NCBI RefSeq assembly: GCF_006716565.1
Contig: NZ_VFPG01000001.1
Location: 682,001 to 746,000, forward strand
DNA length: 64,000 nucleotides
Direction: 5' to 3'
DNA from: Nocardia bhagyanarayanae
GTDB taxonomy: Bacteria > Actinomycetota > Actinomycetes > Mycobacteriales > Mycobacteriaceae
Both the position numbers and the translations under genes were made by a program. Under the pieces are notes generated by a model. It searched no databases, was not told where the DNA came from, and worked only from the letters and a program-made list of their open reading frames with translations. Positions within the stretch are counted from its first letter, which is position 1. Each line of letters begins with the position of its first letter. Shown one piece after another: positions 8,969 through 18,888 of the stretch.

Positions 8969-9058
8969 TCAGAGAATGGTGCCGTACATCCCGAGGAGGG
9001 CGAATCCCAGCACACGCGGGAGCAGCTGACCGAGCATTTGCAGACCAAAGTAGTTCAC
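8969..9058 (-). CDS. Candidate 29-residue hydrophobic peptide
   Basis: GTG at 9058 opens a 29-codon frame beginning MNYFGLQMLGQLLP and ending GFALLGMYGTIL, one amphipathic-to-hydrophobic helix able to span a membrane. GGAAGG sits about 9 nt upstream as a possible Shine-Dalgarno. It lies alone in the 300-bp gap between the lipoprotein gene and the gene at 9154, both of which point away from each other. No family is recognised; it could be chance, and support is only the ribosome-binding site plus the unusually coherent hydrophobic composition. Confidence 0.33.
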   Translation of the reverse strand: MNYFGLQMLGQLLPRVLGFALLGMYGTIL

Positions 9059-9153
9059 CGGCAATGCCTTCCACAGATCGTCCACTTGATGGACGTTCGT
9101 CCAATACGTCGACTCTGTCGTCGGCGCACGGCGTGTCGTTACGCTTGGCAAGT

Positions 9154-10017
9154 ATGACGCTCGAGGACGTCGCAGGCGACCTGTACGCAGTGGAGCCCTC
9201 CGAGTTCGTCGCGGCGCGCGCCGCACGAGTCGCCGAGGCCAAGGAGTCCGGCGACAAGGAACTCGCGGCCGCCATCGGTAAGCTGCGCAAGCCGACGGTC
9301 ACCGCATGGACGGTGAACCTGCTCGCCCGTTCGGTCCCCGACGAGGTCGACGCCCTGCTTCGGCTCGGCGACGCCCTGCGCGCGGCGCAGCGCGAACTGT
9401 CCGGCGACCAGCTGCGCACGCTGACCGCGCAGCGGCAACAGGTCGTCAACGCGCTGTCCCGGCGGGCGGGGGCGCTGGCCGCCGAGGCGGGCAAACCGGT
9501 GAACGAAGGCGTGCTGCGCGAGGTCGGCCAGACCCTGACCGCGGCACTCGCCGACCCGGAGGTCGCCGATCAGGTGCGCACCGGCACGCTGGCCACCGCC
9601 GCGAGCTACGAGGGATTCGGTCCGGCCGGGCCGGAGCTGGTCGCGATCGACGGCAAGGGCTCGGCGCCCGCGAAGAAGCAAGGGCGCAAAGAACCCAAGG
9701 GCAAAGAACCGAAGGCCGAGGAACCCGAACCCGATGCGGAGGCTCTTCAGGAACTGGAAGACGCCCGCGCCGCGCTCGAATCGGCGAACGCCGCAATGGA
9801 TTCGGCGCAGCGGGAGGCCGACGAGACGGCGGCGCGGCGCACCGAGATCGAGGAGCGGATCACCGCGCTGCGCGCGGAACTAGAGCACGCCGAACACGAG
9901 AAACAGTTCGCCCGCACCGCCGAACGCGGCGCGCAGGACGAGCTGCGATCGGCGCAGCGGCAACTCGACCGGGTGCGGCGCTGGGTGGCTCGGGCGCAGG
10001 CGCGTGTGGAGGGCTGA
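9154..10017 (+). CDS. Hypothetical protein with C-terminal coiled coil
   Basis: A 287-residue soluble protein without recognised enzymatic motifs. Residues 1-160 are helical, with KLRKPTVTAWTVNLLAR near residue 45. A basic Lys/Glu-rich linker follows (GRKEPKGKEPKAEEPEPD, about 175-195), then a predicted coiled coil to the end, with long Glu/Ala/Arg heptads (EIEERITALRAELEHAEHEK). It could be a scaffold or nucleic-acid-associated protein, but nothing proves this. ATG is 8 nt after TACGCT (9140-9145), so probably leaderless. It ends 2 bp before the convergent peptidase gene. Confidence 0.7.
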   Translation: MTLEDVAGDLYAVEPSEFVAARAARVAEAKESGDKELAAAIGKLRKPTVTAWTVNLLARSVPDEVDALLRLGDALRAAQRELSGDQLRTLTAQRQQVVNALSRRAGALAAEAGKPVNEGVLREVGQTLTAALADPEVADQVRTGTLATAASYEGFGPAGPELVAIDGKGSAPAKKQGRKEPKGKEPKAEEPEPDAEALQELEDARAALESANAAMDSAQREADETAARRTEIEERITALRAELEHAEHEKQFARTAERGAQDELRSAQRQLDRVRRWVARAQARVEG

Positions 10018-10019
10018 GC

Positions 10020-11411
10020 TCAGAGTCGCAGGTCGCCAGGGAAGAGGTACTCGTCGGCGGGCGGTGCGGTCTGGTTCAGCCACGCGTCGAAGAACCCGCG
10101 CAGATCCGTCCCGGTCTTCGACTGCACGAACGCGCGGAACTCCGGCATCGAGGCGTTGCCGTAGGCGTGCTTGGCAAGGAATTCCCTTATCGCACCGAAG
10201 AACACGGCGTCGCCGAGTTGCTTGCGCAGCGCGTGCAGAAACAGCGGACCTCGGTAGTAGACCGAGGTGAATTCGAAACCGGCGCCGGGGTTTTCCAGCG
10301 GAATATCCCAGAAACGCTGTTGGTCGTACCATTTCGCGATCGTCTCGCGGTACTGCGTGTCGACGTCCTCGCCCTCCATCCGCTCCGGCCACAGGTAGTC
10401 GGCGGTGTAGCTGGCGAAGCACTCGTTGAGGCAGATGTCGGACCACTGCCGCACCGATACCGCGTCACCCCACCACTGGTGCGCGATCTCGTGCACCACG
10501 GTCTGCAGATCGGTCCACGGCGCGTAGATCGGACGCGTCTGGGTCTCCAGGGAGAAGACGATGTCGGCGTCGACGTAGATGCCGCCCGCCGCGTCGAACG
10601 GGTACGGGCCGAAGAGTTGCTCGGTGAAATCGAGGACCTCGGGCAGCCGCGTCTCGTTCTCGCGGTTGCGCTCGGCATTGGGGGCGAAGGCGCTCAGCAG
10701 CGGCATCCCGTTGGCGCGCTGCTGCTCGAGGTAGGAGAAGTGGTCGATGGCGACGGTGGTCAGGTAGCCGAGGACCGGAGCGCGCGATTCCCAACCGACC
10801 GTGCGCTTGTCGGCCTGCACCGAGTTCTGGGTGCGCAGCCCGTTGGACATGACCTCCCACTCCGCGGGCACGGTCGCGTGCAGCGCGAAGGTGGCCTTGT
10901 CCAAGGGGGTGTCGTTGAGCGGGTACCAGGTGGTCGCGGAGTGCGGCTCACCGGCGACGAACGCGCCGCCGCTCGGTGAGAACATCCAGCCTTCGCCCTC
11001 GGTGCCGACCATCTCCCCCGCGTAGTCGACGGTCACGGTGAACGGCAAGCCGGGCAGGATCGGCAGCAGCGGGGTGACGGTGAGTTCGTGCTCGCCGTTG
11101 CGGTCGAAAGAGGCGGGCTGGTTGTTGACCGAGACCATCCGCACGGGCGGCCCGGCGAAGTCGAGGTTGAACGCGCGCAACGCCTGCGTCGCGACGGCGT
11201 CGATGCGGGTGCTGCCGTCGAGCTGACGACTCGGCGGGTCGTAATCGATGGTGACGTCGTAGTGGCGGACGTCGTAGCCGCCGTTGCCGTCCATGGGGTA
11301 GTACGGATCGCCGAGCCCGGGCGCACCGACGAACGGGTCGGCGTTCGCCGGTCCCGCCGCCGTCAGCAGAACCGCGGCGACCGCGGCACTTACCAAGCCG
11401 GACAACCTCAT
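10020..11411 (-). CDS. Secreted M1-family zinc aminopeptidase
   Basis: A 463-residue secreted metallopeptidase of the gluzincin M1 family. A signal peptide covers residues 1 to about 24 (AGPANA-DP). The zinc motif HEIAH is at residues 307-311, followed after exactly 18 residues by Glu330 in LNECFASY, giving the full HExxH-(18)-E signature. The substrate-recognition GxMEN motif is not in canonical form; the corresponding region reads AAGGIYVDADIVF, so the aminopeptidase specificity is uncertain. It is shorter than classical PepN (about 850 aa) and lacks the C-terminal helical domain. GAGAGGGG precedes the chosen ATG by about 10 nt. Confidence 0.85.
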   Translation of the reverse strand: MRLSGLVSAAVAAVLLTAAGPANADPFVGAPGLGDPYYPMDGNGGYDVRHYDVTIDYDPPSRQLDGSTRIDAVATQALRAFNLDFAGPPVRMVSVNNQPASFDRNGEHELTVTPLLPILPGLPFTVTVDYAGEMVGTEGEGWMFSPSGGAFVAGEPHSATTWYPLNDTPLDKATFALHATVPAEWEVMSNGLRTQNSVQADKRTVGWESRAPVLGYLTTVAIDHFSYLEQQRANGMPLLSAFAPNAERNRENETRLPEVLDFTEQLFGPYPFDAAGGIYVDADIVFSLETQTRPIYAPWTDLQTVVHEIAHQWWGDAVSVRQWSDICLNECFASYTADYLWPERMEGEDVDTQYRETIAKWYDQQRFWDIPLENPGAGFEFTSVYYRGPLFLHALRKQLGDAVFFGAIREFLAKHAYGNASMPEFRAFVQSKTGTDLRGFFDAWLNQTAPPADEYLFPGDLRL

Positions 11412-11480
11412 TCGACTACCGCCCCTCTCACCGCACCCCATACCGGTACCGGCGTACCGCGCAGGTGGATGGTAGCCGGT

Positions 11481-12119
11481 TCAGTCCGCCGTGCCGCTGA
11501 GCGCCACCGACGCGCCGAGTCCGACGATCATCGCGCCACCCGCACCGCCGACGGCTTCGAGCCTACGCGGCGACTTGGCGAACCAGTTGCGCGCCGAAGC
11601 CGCCAGCAACGCCCAGGCGCTGTCGGACACCAGCGCGATGGCCAGGAACGCCGTTCCTAGAACGACGAACTGCAAGGGCAGCGACCCGGTCGCCGGATCG
11701 ACGAAATGCGGCAGCACGGCGGAGAAGAACACGATGCCCTTCGGGTTCGTCACCCCGACGAGCACGCTCTGCCGGAACACGCGGACATCGGCGCCGGTGT
11801 CCACGTTCGCGCCGAGCGCGTCGCGCAAAGCCTTGCGTTCCCGGATCGCCTGCACGCCCAGATAGACGAGATACAGCGCGCCCGCGAACTTCACCACGGT
11901 GAGAGCGAGCGACGACGCGGCGAGCAGGGTGCCGAGCCCGATCGCGACGAAGATCAGACAGATCAGCACGCCCGCGCAGTGGCCGACGGCGGAGATCAGC
12001 GCGGCCCGCCTGCCGAGGGCCAGCGCCCGCCCGACGGTGAACAGCACACCGGGGCCGGGGATCACGACGATGAGGGTGGCTGCGGCCATGAACGCCAACA
12101 GGTTGGTCATGGGAACCAT
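11481..12119 (-). CDS. LysE/RhtB family exporter
   Basis: A 212-residue inner-membrane protein with about six transmembrane segments and the family motif PGPGVLFTVGRALALGRR near the N-terminus, plus GVTNPKGIVFF near the middle. The family exports amino acids or derivatives; the substrate is not predictable. I chose ATG at 12119 because it lies 6 nt after TACACT (12126-12131 on the minus strand), a leaderless arrangement; ATG at 12110 is the alternative. A second, distinct LysE-type gene lies at 14797. Confidence 0.82.
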   Translation of the reverse strand: MVPMTNLLAFMAAATLIVVIPGPGVLFTVGRALALGRRAALISAVGHCAGVLICLIFVAIGLGTLLAASSLALTVVKFAGALYLVYLGVQAIRERKALRDALGANVDTGADVRVFRQSVLVGVTNPKGIVFFSAVLPHFVDPATGSLPLQFVVLGTAFLAIALVSDSAWALLAASARNWFAKSPRRLEAVGGAGGAMIVGLGASVALSGTAD

Positions 12120-12176
12120 CACGGCAGTGTAATTCGCCGCGGACGGCACGCGGCGTGTCGAGCGCGGGCGGCGCGG

Positions 12177-12845
12177 TCAGTTGCCGAGATCGTCCGGCAG
12201 CTGCTGCGGATCGAGCAGCAGGCGTTTGGCCGAGGTGCGGCGCACCTGCGCGGCGAGCGCGAGATTGTCGGTGAGCAGCCGCCATTCGACCTCGCTGATG
12301 GCGGCCCGCGCCCGGGCGATGACCCGGTCGTCCCTTGTCCCCCAGGCGATCGGCATGGCGCTCACCGACTGCCAGCGCTCCCCCACTTGGCGCGGCGCGC
12401 GGTCGGTGCGGATCGCCACCGACGGCACCCGCTCGCCCGCGCGCTTCTCGTGCCCGGGCAGGTCGCGCACCTTGCGGATCACCAGGGCGTAGCGCGGATC
12501 GGTCGCCTCGGGCGTCGACACGTCGACGAGCGCGAGCAGCACGACGCCGGTGGGATAGGTCTCCGAGACCACGGCGGGCACGAGTTCACCGTCGGCGTAG
12601 AGGCGATCGATGCTCGACCGGTGCGGCGCCCACAGCGCCACCCACAGCGCGGTCACCGTGCCGAGCGCGAAGGCGACCGCGAGCAGATAGGACCACGGGT
12701 GGTTCAGCCAGATCAAATAGGCCGTCACGGTGGCGCCGATGACGGCGGCCGCGATCGCGGCGATGCGCAACCGGCGCAGGTCGGCGAACACTTCGTTCAC
12801 CGCATGGGCGTGCCTGCGGTCCACCGCGAATTCGAAGCGTCGCAC
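12177..12845 (-). CDS. DUF3239-like membrane protein
   Basis: A 222-residue protein with two adjacent transmembrane segments (about residues 27-45 and 50-70) and a soluble C-terminal domain containing YPTGVVLLALVDVS and PIAWGTRDDRVIARA. It resembles the actinobacterial DUF3239 family, whose function is unknown. GTG at 12845 has AGGAAA 5-9 nt upstream. It lies between the LysE gene and the XPB helicase gene, all on the same strand, with a 40-bp gap to the helicase stop. Confidence 0.6.
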   Translation of the reverse strand: MRRFEFAVDRRHAHAVNEVFADLRRLRIAAIAAAVIGATVTAYLIWLNHPWSYLLAVAFALGTVTALWVALWAPHRSSIDRLYADGELVPAVVSETYPTGVVLLALVDVSTPEATDPRYALVIRKVRDLPGHEKRAGERVPSVAIRTDRAPRQVGERWQSVSAMPIAWGTRDDRVIARARAAISEVEWRLLTDNLALAAQVRRTSAKRLLLDPQQLPDDLGN

Positions 12846-12885
12846 GTCTCTTTCCTAGCACACGTTGCGGAGGATTTGCCTCCAC

Positions 12886-14544
12886 TTATCCGATGGCAGG
12901 ACCCAGCAAGTCGTCGGCATCCGTAATGCGATAGGCATACCCCTGCTCGGCCAGAAAACGCTGCCGGTGCGCGGCGTATTCGGCGTCCAGCGTGTCGCGG
13001 GCGACCACCGAATAGAAGTGCGCCTGGCCGCCGTCGTGCTTGGGACGCAACAGCCTGCCCAGCCGCTGCGCCTCTTCCTGGCGCGAACCGAAAGTGCCCG
13101 AAACCTGCACCGCGACCGACGCTTCCGGCAAATCGATGGAGAAATTCGCGACTTTGCTCACCACGAGCACCGGAATCTCACCGCGCCGGAACGCGTCGAA
13201 AAGCTCTTCGCGCTCTTTGGTTTTCGTCGAACCCTGGATCACCGGCGCGTTCAAGTGCGCGCCCAATTCGTCGAGCTGTTCCAGGTACGCGCCGATCACC
13301 AGGCTCGGCGAATCCTTGTGCTTGGCGAGAATGGATTCCACCACCGCAATTTTCGTGTGCGCGGTGGAGCACAGCTTGTAGCGCTCCTCCGGTTCGGCGG
13401 TCGCGTACGCCATTCGTTCGGCGTCGGTGAGCGTCACCCGCACTTCGATGCAGTCGGCCGGGGCGATCCAGCCCTGCGCCTCGATGTCCTTCCACGGCGC
13501 GTCGTAGCGCTTCGGGCCGATCAGCGAGAACACGTCGCCTTCGCGACCGTCCTCGCGCACCAGCGTCGCGGTGAGGCCGAGCCTGCGCCGGGATTGCAGG
13601 TCCGCGGTCATCCGGAAGACCGGCGCGGGCAGCAGGTGCACCTCGTCGTAGATGACCAGGCCCCAGTCGCGGCTGTCGAACAGCTCGAGATGCTTGTATT
13701 CGCCCTTGGTGCGGCGGGTGATCACCTGGTAGGTCGCGATGGTGATCGGCCGGATCTCCTTGCGCTCGCCGGAGTATTCGCCGATCTCGTCCTCGGTCAG
13801 CGAGGTGCGGGCCAGCAGCTCGCGCCGCCACTGCCTGCCCGCGACGGTGTTGGTCACCAGGATCAGCGTGGTCGCCTTGGCCTTGGCCATCGCCGCGGCG
13901 CCGACCATCGTCTTGCCCGCGCCGCACGGCAGCACCACGACGCCCGAGCCGCCCGCCCAGAACGAGTCCGCCGCCATCTGCTGGTAGTCGCGCAGGTGCC
14001 AGTGGCCGCCGGTGTAGTCGAGATCGATCGGATGGGCCTCGCCGTCGACGTATCCGGCCAGGTCCTCGGCGGGCCAGCCGATCTTGAGCAACATCTGCTT
14101 GATCCGGCCCCGCTCGGACGGGTGCACCACCACGGTGTCGTCGTCGATCCGTGCGCCGAGCATCGGGGCGATCTTCTTGTGCCTGAGCACCTCTTCGAGC
14201 ACCGCGCGGTCCAGGCTGACCAGCGTGAGGCCGTGCGCGGGATGCTTCACCAGCTGCAGCCTGCCGTACCTGGCCATGGTGTCGACGACGTCGACGAGCA
14301 GCGGCTGCGGCACCGCGTACCTGGAGTAGCTGACCAGAGCGTCGACCACCTGCTCGGCGTCGTGCCCGGCCGCGCGCGCGTTCCACAGCGCGAGCGGCGT
14401 CACCCGATAGGTGTGCACGTGCTCGGGCGCGCGTTCCAGTTCGGCGAACGGCGCGATGGCCTGACGCGCCGTGTCGGCCAACTCGTGGTCGACCTCCAGC
14501 AGCAGCGTCTTGTCACTCTGAACGATCAGCGGACCGTCGGTCAC
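12886..14544 (-). CDS. XPB/ERCC3-type DNA helicase
   Basis: A 552-residue superfamily 2 helicase, the length of mycobacterial ERCC3/XPB. Walker A is LPCGAGKTMVG, Walker B is the DEVH form (VIYDEVHLLPAP), motif III GLTATL, and the C-terminal RecA domain ends with QRLGRLLRPKHDG (motif VI). The N-terminal 170 residues form the XPB damage-recognition-like region. It should unwind DNA 3' to 5' with ATP and may work in repair. GTG at 14544 has GAGGAGAGA immediately upstream, preferred to longer frames. The helicase-associated gene at 6025 belongs to the same conserved neighbourhood. Confidence 0.9.
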   Translation of the reverse strand: MTDGPLIVQSDKTLLLEVDHELADTARQAIAPFAELERAPEHVHTYRVTPLALWNARAAGHDAEQVVDALVSYSRYAVPQPLLVDVVDTMARYGRLQLVKHPAHGLTLVSLDRAVLEEVLRHKKIAPMLGARIDDDTVVVHPSERGRIKQMLLKIGWPAEDLAGYVDGEAHPIDLDYTGGHWHLRDYQQMAADSFWAGGSGVVVLPCGAGKTMVGAAAMAKAKATTLILVTNTVAGRQWRRELLARTSLTEDEIGEYSGERKEIRPITIATYQVITRRTKGEYKHLELFDSRDWGLVIYDEVHLLPAPVFRMTADLQSRRRLGLTATLVREDGREGDVFSLIGPKRYDAPWKDIEAQGWIAPADCIEVRVTLTDAERMAYATAEPEERYKLCSTAHTKIAVVESILAKHKDSPSLVIGAYLEQLDELGAHLNAPVIQGSTKTKEREELFDAFRRGEIPVLVVSKVANFSIDLPEASVAVQVSGTFGSRQEEAQRLGRLLRPKHDGGQAHFYSVVARDTLDAEYAAHRQRFLAEQGYAYRITDADDLLGPAIG

Positions 14545-14796
14545 AGTCTCTCCTCGTATCGGGCGGGTGCGGACGTGCTCAGTCCATTCACGCATTGTCC
14601 GTTCGCCTGTTCGGCCCATTCTCCCCGAGGCCACCGACAACCCGCAGGCCGCGGTGGGGGCGCACGGCGGGTTCGGCTCCCGAGATACCAGCGTCCGGCA
14701 CGGGCTTTTTGTTCCGTTGCGCGGGTCACGGTCGGGGTCCAGCGGTCTCGAAGTGGACCGAGACGGGACGCGGCGTGGTCGGCGACGATCGTGGAC

Positions 14797-15441
14797 ATGA
14801 TCGAGACAGCGGCGGTTGTCGGCGTGGCGGTGGCCGCGCTCGGCATGGTGCTCACCCCCGGGCCCAACATGATGTATCTGGTTTCGCGCACGGTGTCTCA
14901 GGGGCGGCGGGCCGGGCTGGTGTCGCTGACCGGGGTGGCGGCCGGTTTCGGCGTGTATCTCGCCGCCGCGACCGCCGGTATCACCGCGGTGTTCGCGGTG
15001 GTGCCCGGGCTCTATCTCGCGGTGAAGCTGGCGGGGGCGGCGTATCTGCTGTGGCTGGCCTGGCAGGCGCTGCGGCCCGGCGGTGTCTCGGTGTTCGCGC
15101 CGTCGGAGCTGCCCGCCGATCCGGCGCGGCGGCTGTTCACGATGGGCCTGGTCACGAACCTGCTCAATCCGAAGATCGCGATCATGTACCTCGCGCTGAT
15201 CCCGCAGTTCGTCGTGCCCGACCGCGGTCTGGTCTGGCTCCAGAGCTTGTCCCTCGGCGCGATCCAGATCGCCGTCGCGCTCACCGTGAACGGACTGATC
15301 GTGCTCGCCGCGAGCACCATCTCGACGTTCCTCACCGGTCGCCCACTGTGGCTGCGCGCCCAGCGATACGTTATGGGCACGATGCTCGGCTCGGTCGCGG
15401 TCCTGCTCGCGACCGACCGCGCCCGCCCGGCACCCGCCTGA
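14797..15441 (+). CDS. LysE/RhtB family exporter (second copy)
   Basis: A 214-residue protein with about six transmembrane segments. The family signature is LTPGPNMMYLVSRTVSQGRR near residue 20, and NLLNPKIAIMYLALIPQFV follows near residue 130. It is more typical of the RhtB branch (homoserine/threonine-type efflux) than the copy at 11481, and the two are clearly diverged. It is divergent from the helicase gene across a 250-bp gap in which I see no other element. ATG at 14797 lacks a good Shine-Dalgarno; the hexamer 7 nt upstream is GACGAT, a weak -10. Confidence 0.82.
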   Translation: MIETAAVVGVAVAALGMVLTPGPNMMYLVSRTVSQGRRAGLVSLTGVAAGFGVYLAAATAGITAVFAVVPGLYLAVKLAGAAYLLWLAWQALRPGGVSVFAPSELPADPARRLFTMGLVTNLLNPKIAIMYLALIPQFVVPDRGLVWLQSLSLGAIQIAVALTVNGLIVLAASTISTFLTGRPLWLRAQRYVMGTMLGSVAVLLATDRARPAPA

Positions 15442-15652
15442 GGCGCTGCTCGAGCTAGCAGTTCACTCCCACGGCTCGGCGGCGCAGAGGGGGCCGTCAC
15501 GTCGGCTCGGTCCCGCCCGCAGCGGCGTCCGTGCAGCAACCATCGTCACGCCTTTGGGGCCGCCTCGCCGGTGGGTAACCGGGTGTCGCGGAAGTCACAG
15601 CGCAACCGACGTGCAAACCTGCTGGGCGAAGAAGGGTGAAAGGAGCGGTTGC

Positions 15653-16339
15653 ATGGTCGCCGGGTTGGACGTCATGGCAACGCAGCTGGATTCCGCCGTG
15701 AACGCCGCCCAGCGCATCGGCGAGCTGCTCGGGGTGGTGTCGTTCGCGGCCTCGGGGGCGCTGCTCGCGGTCCGCAAGAATCTCGACGTCTTCGGCATGG
15801 CGGTGCTGGCCTGTAGCACCGCGCTCGGCGGCGGCGTCATCCGCGACCTGCTCATCGGGCGCACGCCGCCCGCCGCGTTCACCGACCTGACCTACCTGTG
15901 CGCGTCCCTGCTGACGGCGCTGGTCATCTTCTTCAAGCATCCTTCGCATCGGCTCACCGGCCCGCTCGAGGTATTCGACGCCGTCGGGCTCGGCTTGTTC
16001 TGCGTGACCGGTACCGCGGTCGCCTATGCCCAGGGCGTCGGCGCGCCGACGGCCGCGCTGCTCGGCATGGTCACCGCGATCGGCGGCGGTGTCATCCGCG
16101 ACGTACTCGGCGGCGAGGTGCCGCGGGTGCTGCGCCCGGACCAGGACCTGTACGCCGTGCCCGCGCTGTTCGGCGCGGCCGCCACCGCGACGCTGCTGCA
16201 CTTCGACGCCTACTGGGCGTGGACCGGTCTGCTCGCCGCCATCCTCGCCATCGCCTTCCGCCTGCTGGCTCGCCACTACGGCTGGCACGCGCCGCAGGCC
16301 CGGCGCAACACCGGCCGCCTCGATCCCACACCGGACTGA
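15653..16339 (+). CDS. TRIC-type cation channel family protein (UPF0126)
   Basis: A 228-residue membrane protein with seven predicted helices built as two homologous halves. Each half carries the glycine-rich motif GGGVIRD (LGGGVIRDLLIGRTPP in the first, IGGGVIRDVLGGEVPR in the second), diagnostic of UPF0126/bacterial TRIC channels. Such proteins form trimeric potassium-permeable channels; the physiological role in actinobacteria is unclear. AAAGGAG lies 7 nt before the ATG at 15653, which decides this start over the open frame from 15554. Confidence 0.85.
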   Translation: MVAGLDVMATQLDSAVNAAQRIGELLGVVSFAASGALLAVRKNLDVFGMAVLACSTALGGGVIRDLLIGRTPPAAFTDLTYLCASLLTALVIFFKHPSHRLTGPLEVFDAVGLGLFCVTGTAVAYAQGVGAPTAALLGMVTAIGGGVIRDVLGGEVPRVLRPDQDLYAVPALFGAAATATLLHFDAYWAWTGLLAAILAIAFRLLARHYGWHAPQARRNTGRLDPTPD

Positions 16340-16591
16340 CCACGGCGCACAGTCGAAGGACATGGGCTGGGCACCCGGCGCCGAACCGACGCAGCGCCCC
16401 GCGCCCGACGAACCCAGCGCTTCACGCCGACCTCCCCAGCGCGCCCCGCATCCGACAAGCCAGCGCTTCCAGCCCGACCGACCCAGCACCTCGCACGCGA
16501 CGAACCTGCGCCTCGCGCCCCGATGGACCCCAGCGCCGCTGGACCGAAAGAGACATGGCACCCTCGCGCCCCCGCCCGTAACCTCGGGAAC

Positions 16592-17262
16592 GTGACGGCG
16601 ACCGAGCTGCGGCAGGACCTTCGACCGGAGCGCGATCGCCGCATGACTTGGCTCGCCATCGAATTCGCCGTGCTCTACTTCGGACTGGTCGGCGGTTACG
16701 CCGCGCTCGGCAGCCCGGGCAGTCCCATTCCGTTCCTCATCGTGCTCGCCGTCGGCGCGCACTTCTGGCTGCGCGAGCAGCACGTGCCCACCTACGGGCT
16801 CCGCGATCACTTCCGCGCGCTGCGCGCCGTCCTGCCGTCGATGCTGGCCCTCTGGTTCGCCGCCGCCGTCGCCATCGGCGTCGCACTCGCTTTGCTGAGC
16901 CCGGACCGGCTTTTCGAGCTGCCGCGCACCGAACCGCTGTTGTGGACGATGGTGATGGTGTTCTATCCGCTGTTCTCGGTGTACCCGCAGGAGTTGATCT
17001 TCCGGAAGTTCCTGTTCCAGCGGTACGCGCCCGCCTTCGGCACCGGGTGGGCGTTGATCGCGGCGAACGCCGCCGCATTCGGCTTCGCGCACATCATCTT
17101 CGGCAACTGGATCGCCGTGGCGCTGACCTTGGTCGGCGGCATTCTCTTCGGCTACCGGTACCGGCGGACCGGCTCGCTCCTGGTGGTCTCGGTCGAGCAC
17201 GCGCTCTACGGCTGCCTGGCCTTCACCATCGGCCTCGGCGGATTCCTCTACCACGGCGCGAG

Positions 17263-17266
<4 letters not shown>
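16592..17266 (+). CDS. CPBP-family intramembrane protease-like protein
   Basis: A 224-residue protein with about six transmembrane segments and the three CPBP/Abi motifs: PQELIFRKFLFQRY (motif 1), GFAHIIFGNW (motif 2, His) and SVEHALYGCLAF (motif 3, His). In canonical members motif 1 is EExxxR; here the first acidic residue is Gln (QELIFR), so protease activity is uncertain. GTG at 16592 is exactly 7 nt after TAACCT (16579-16584), indicating a leaderless message. Its stop overlaps the convergent dapC stop by 4 bp. Confidence 0.78.
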
Positions 17267-18441
<1,175 letters not shown>

Positions 18442-18482
18442 ACCCCGGAGAGTAGCGGAGCGATCGCCATTGTTGCCATTAG

Positions 18483-18497
18483 ATAGCGAATGGCTAT
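18483..18497. promoter_or_regulatory. Palindrome ATAGC-GAATG-GCTAT, possible operator
   Basis: A 5-5-5 palindrome in an AT-richer stretch between the divergent dapC promoter (-10 at 18449-18454) and the promoter of the repeat-protein gene (18533-18561). It could bind a dimeric regulator. No known regulator consensus is matched. Confidence 0.25.
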
Positions 18498-18532
18498 GTT
18501 TCACATTCATTTTGGTGCTTCTACCTGGCCTG

Positions 18533-18561
18533 TTGTGCGTTCTCCGGCGGACAGCTAGCCT
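18533..18561 (+). promoter_or_regulatory. Promoter: TTGTGC -17 bp- TAGCCT
   Basis: The -35-like TTGTGC (18533-18538) and -10-like TAGCCT (18556-18561) are separated by exactly 17 bp, upstream of the repeat-protein gene. The predicted leader of about 50 nt contains a 7-bp hairpin (18583-18589 with 18595-18601) just ahead of the Shine-Dalgarno. Confidence 0.45.
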
Positions 18562-18620
18562 CGCCGTGTTCTAGCTCACAAGCCGCCGCTTCCCGCGGCG
18601 GTGTCTCGAAAGGGGCGCTC

Positions 18621-18839
18621 ATGGCCTCCTATCTCGACCTCGTACTGAATCCGGCCACGTCGGAGGTCGCCGGAACCGTACTCGGTCTGATTCGCGAAGC
18701 GGCGCACGATCTGATCGCGGGCACCGGCGATTGGTTCACCGGATCGTCGACCGGCGACTGGTTCACCGGTTCCACCACCGGCAACGGCGGCGCCGGATCC
18801 TCGACGGGCGACTGGTTCACCGGTTCGACCACGCCATGA
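18621..18839 (+). CDS. Small protein with GDWFTGS tandem repeats
   Basis: A 72-residue protein. The N-terminal half (MASYLDLVLNPATSEVAG) looks like an amphipathic helix. The C-terminal half has three copies of GDWFTGS at about residues 36, 44 and 64, separated by Ser/Thr/Gly linkers. GAAAGGGG sits 5-10 nt before the ATG, the region upstream has a recognisable promoter, and a strong terminator follows 8 bp after the stop, so the gene is framed like a real transcription unit. No signal peptide and no family is recognised. The glycine-tryptophan repeats could make an adhesive or aggregating tail, which is speculation. Confidence 0.6.
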   Translation: MASYLDLVLNPATSEVAGTVLGLIREAAHDLIAGTGDWFTGSSTGDWFTGSTTGNGGAGSSTGDWFTGSTTP

Positions 18840-18847
18840 CCCCGTCC

Positions 18848-18888
18848 GACCCGCCGGGTCGGGCGATGAGGGTCCGGCCCGGCGGGTC
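18848..18888. terminator. Bidirectional terminator hairpin
   Basis: Arms of 15 nt (GACCCGCCGGGTCGG and CCGGCCCGGCGGGTC) pair with one mismatch. It separates the convergent repeat-protein gene and sigma factor gene, overlapping the sigma-factor stop by two bases. Confidence 0.7.

Noticed and set aside
12865..14796. N-terminal part of an 858-codon plus-strand frame ending in the second LysE gene
   Set aside because: Antisense to the XPB helicase motifs; the LysE protein alone begins at 14797.
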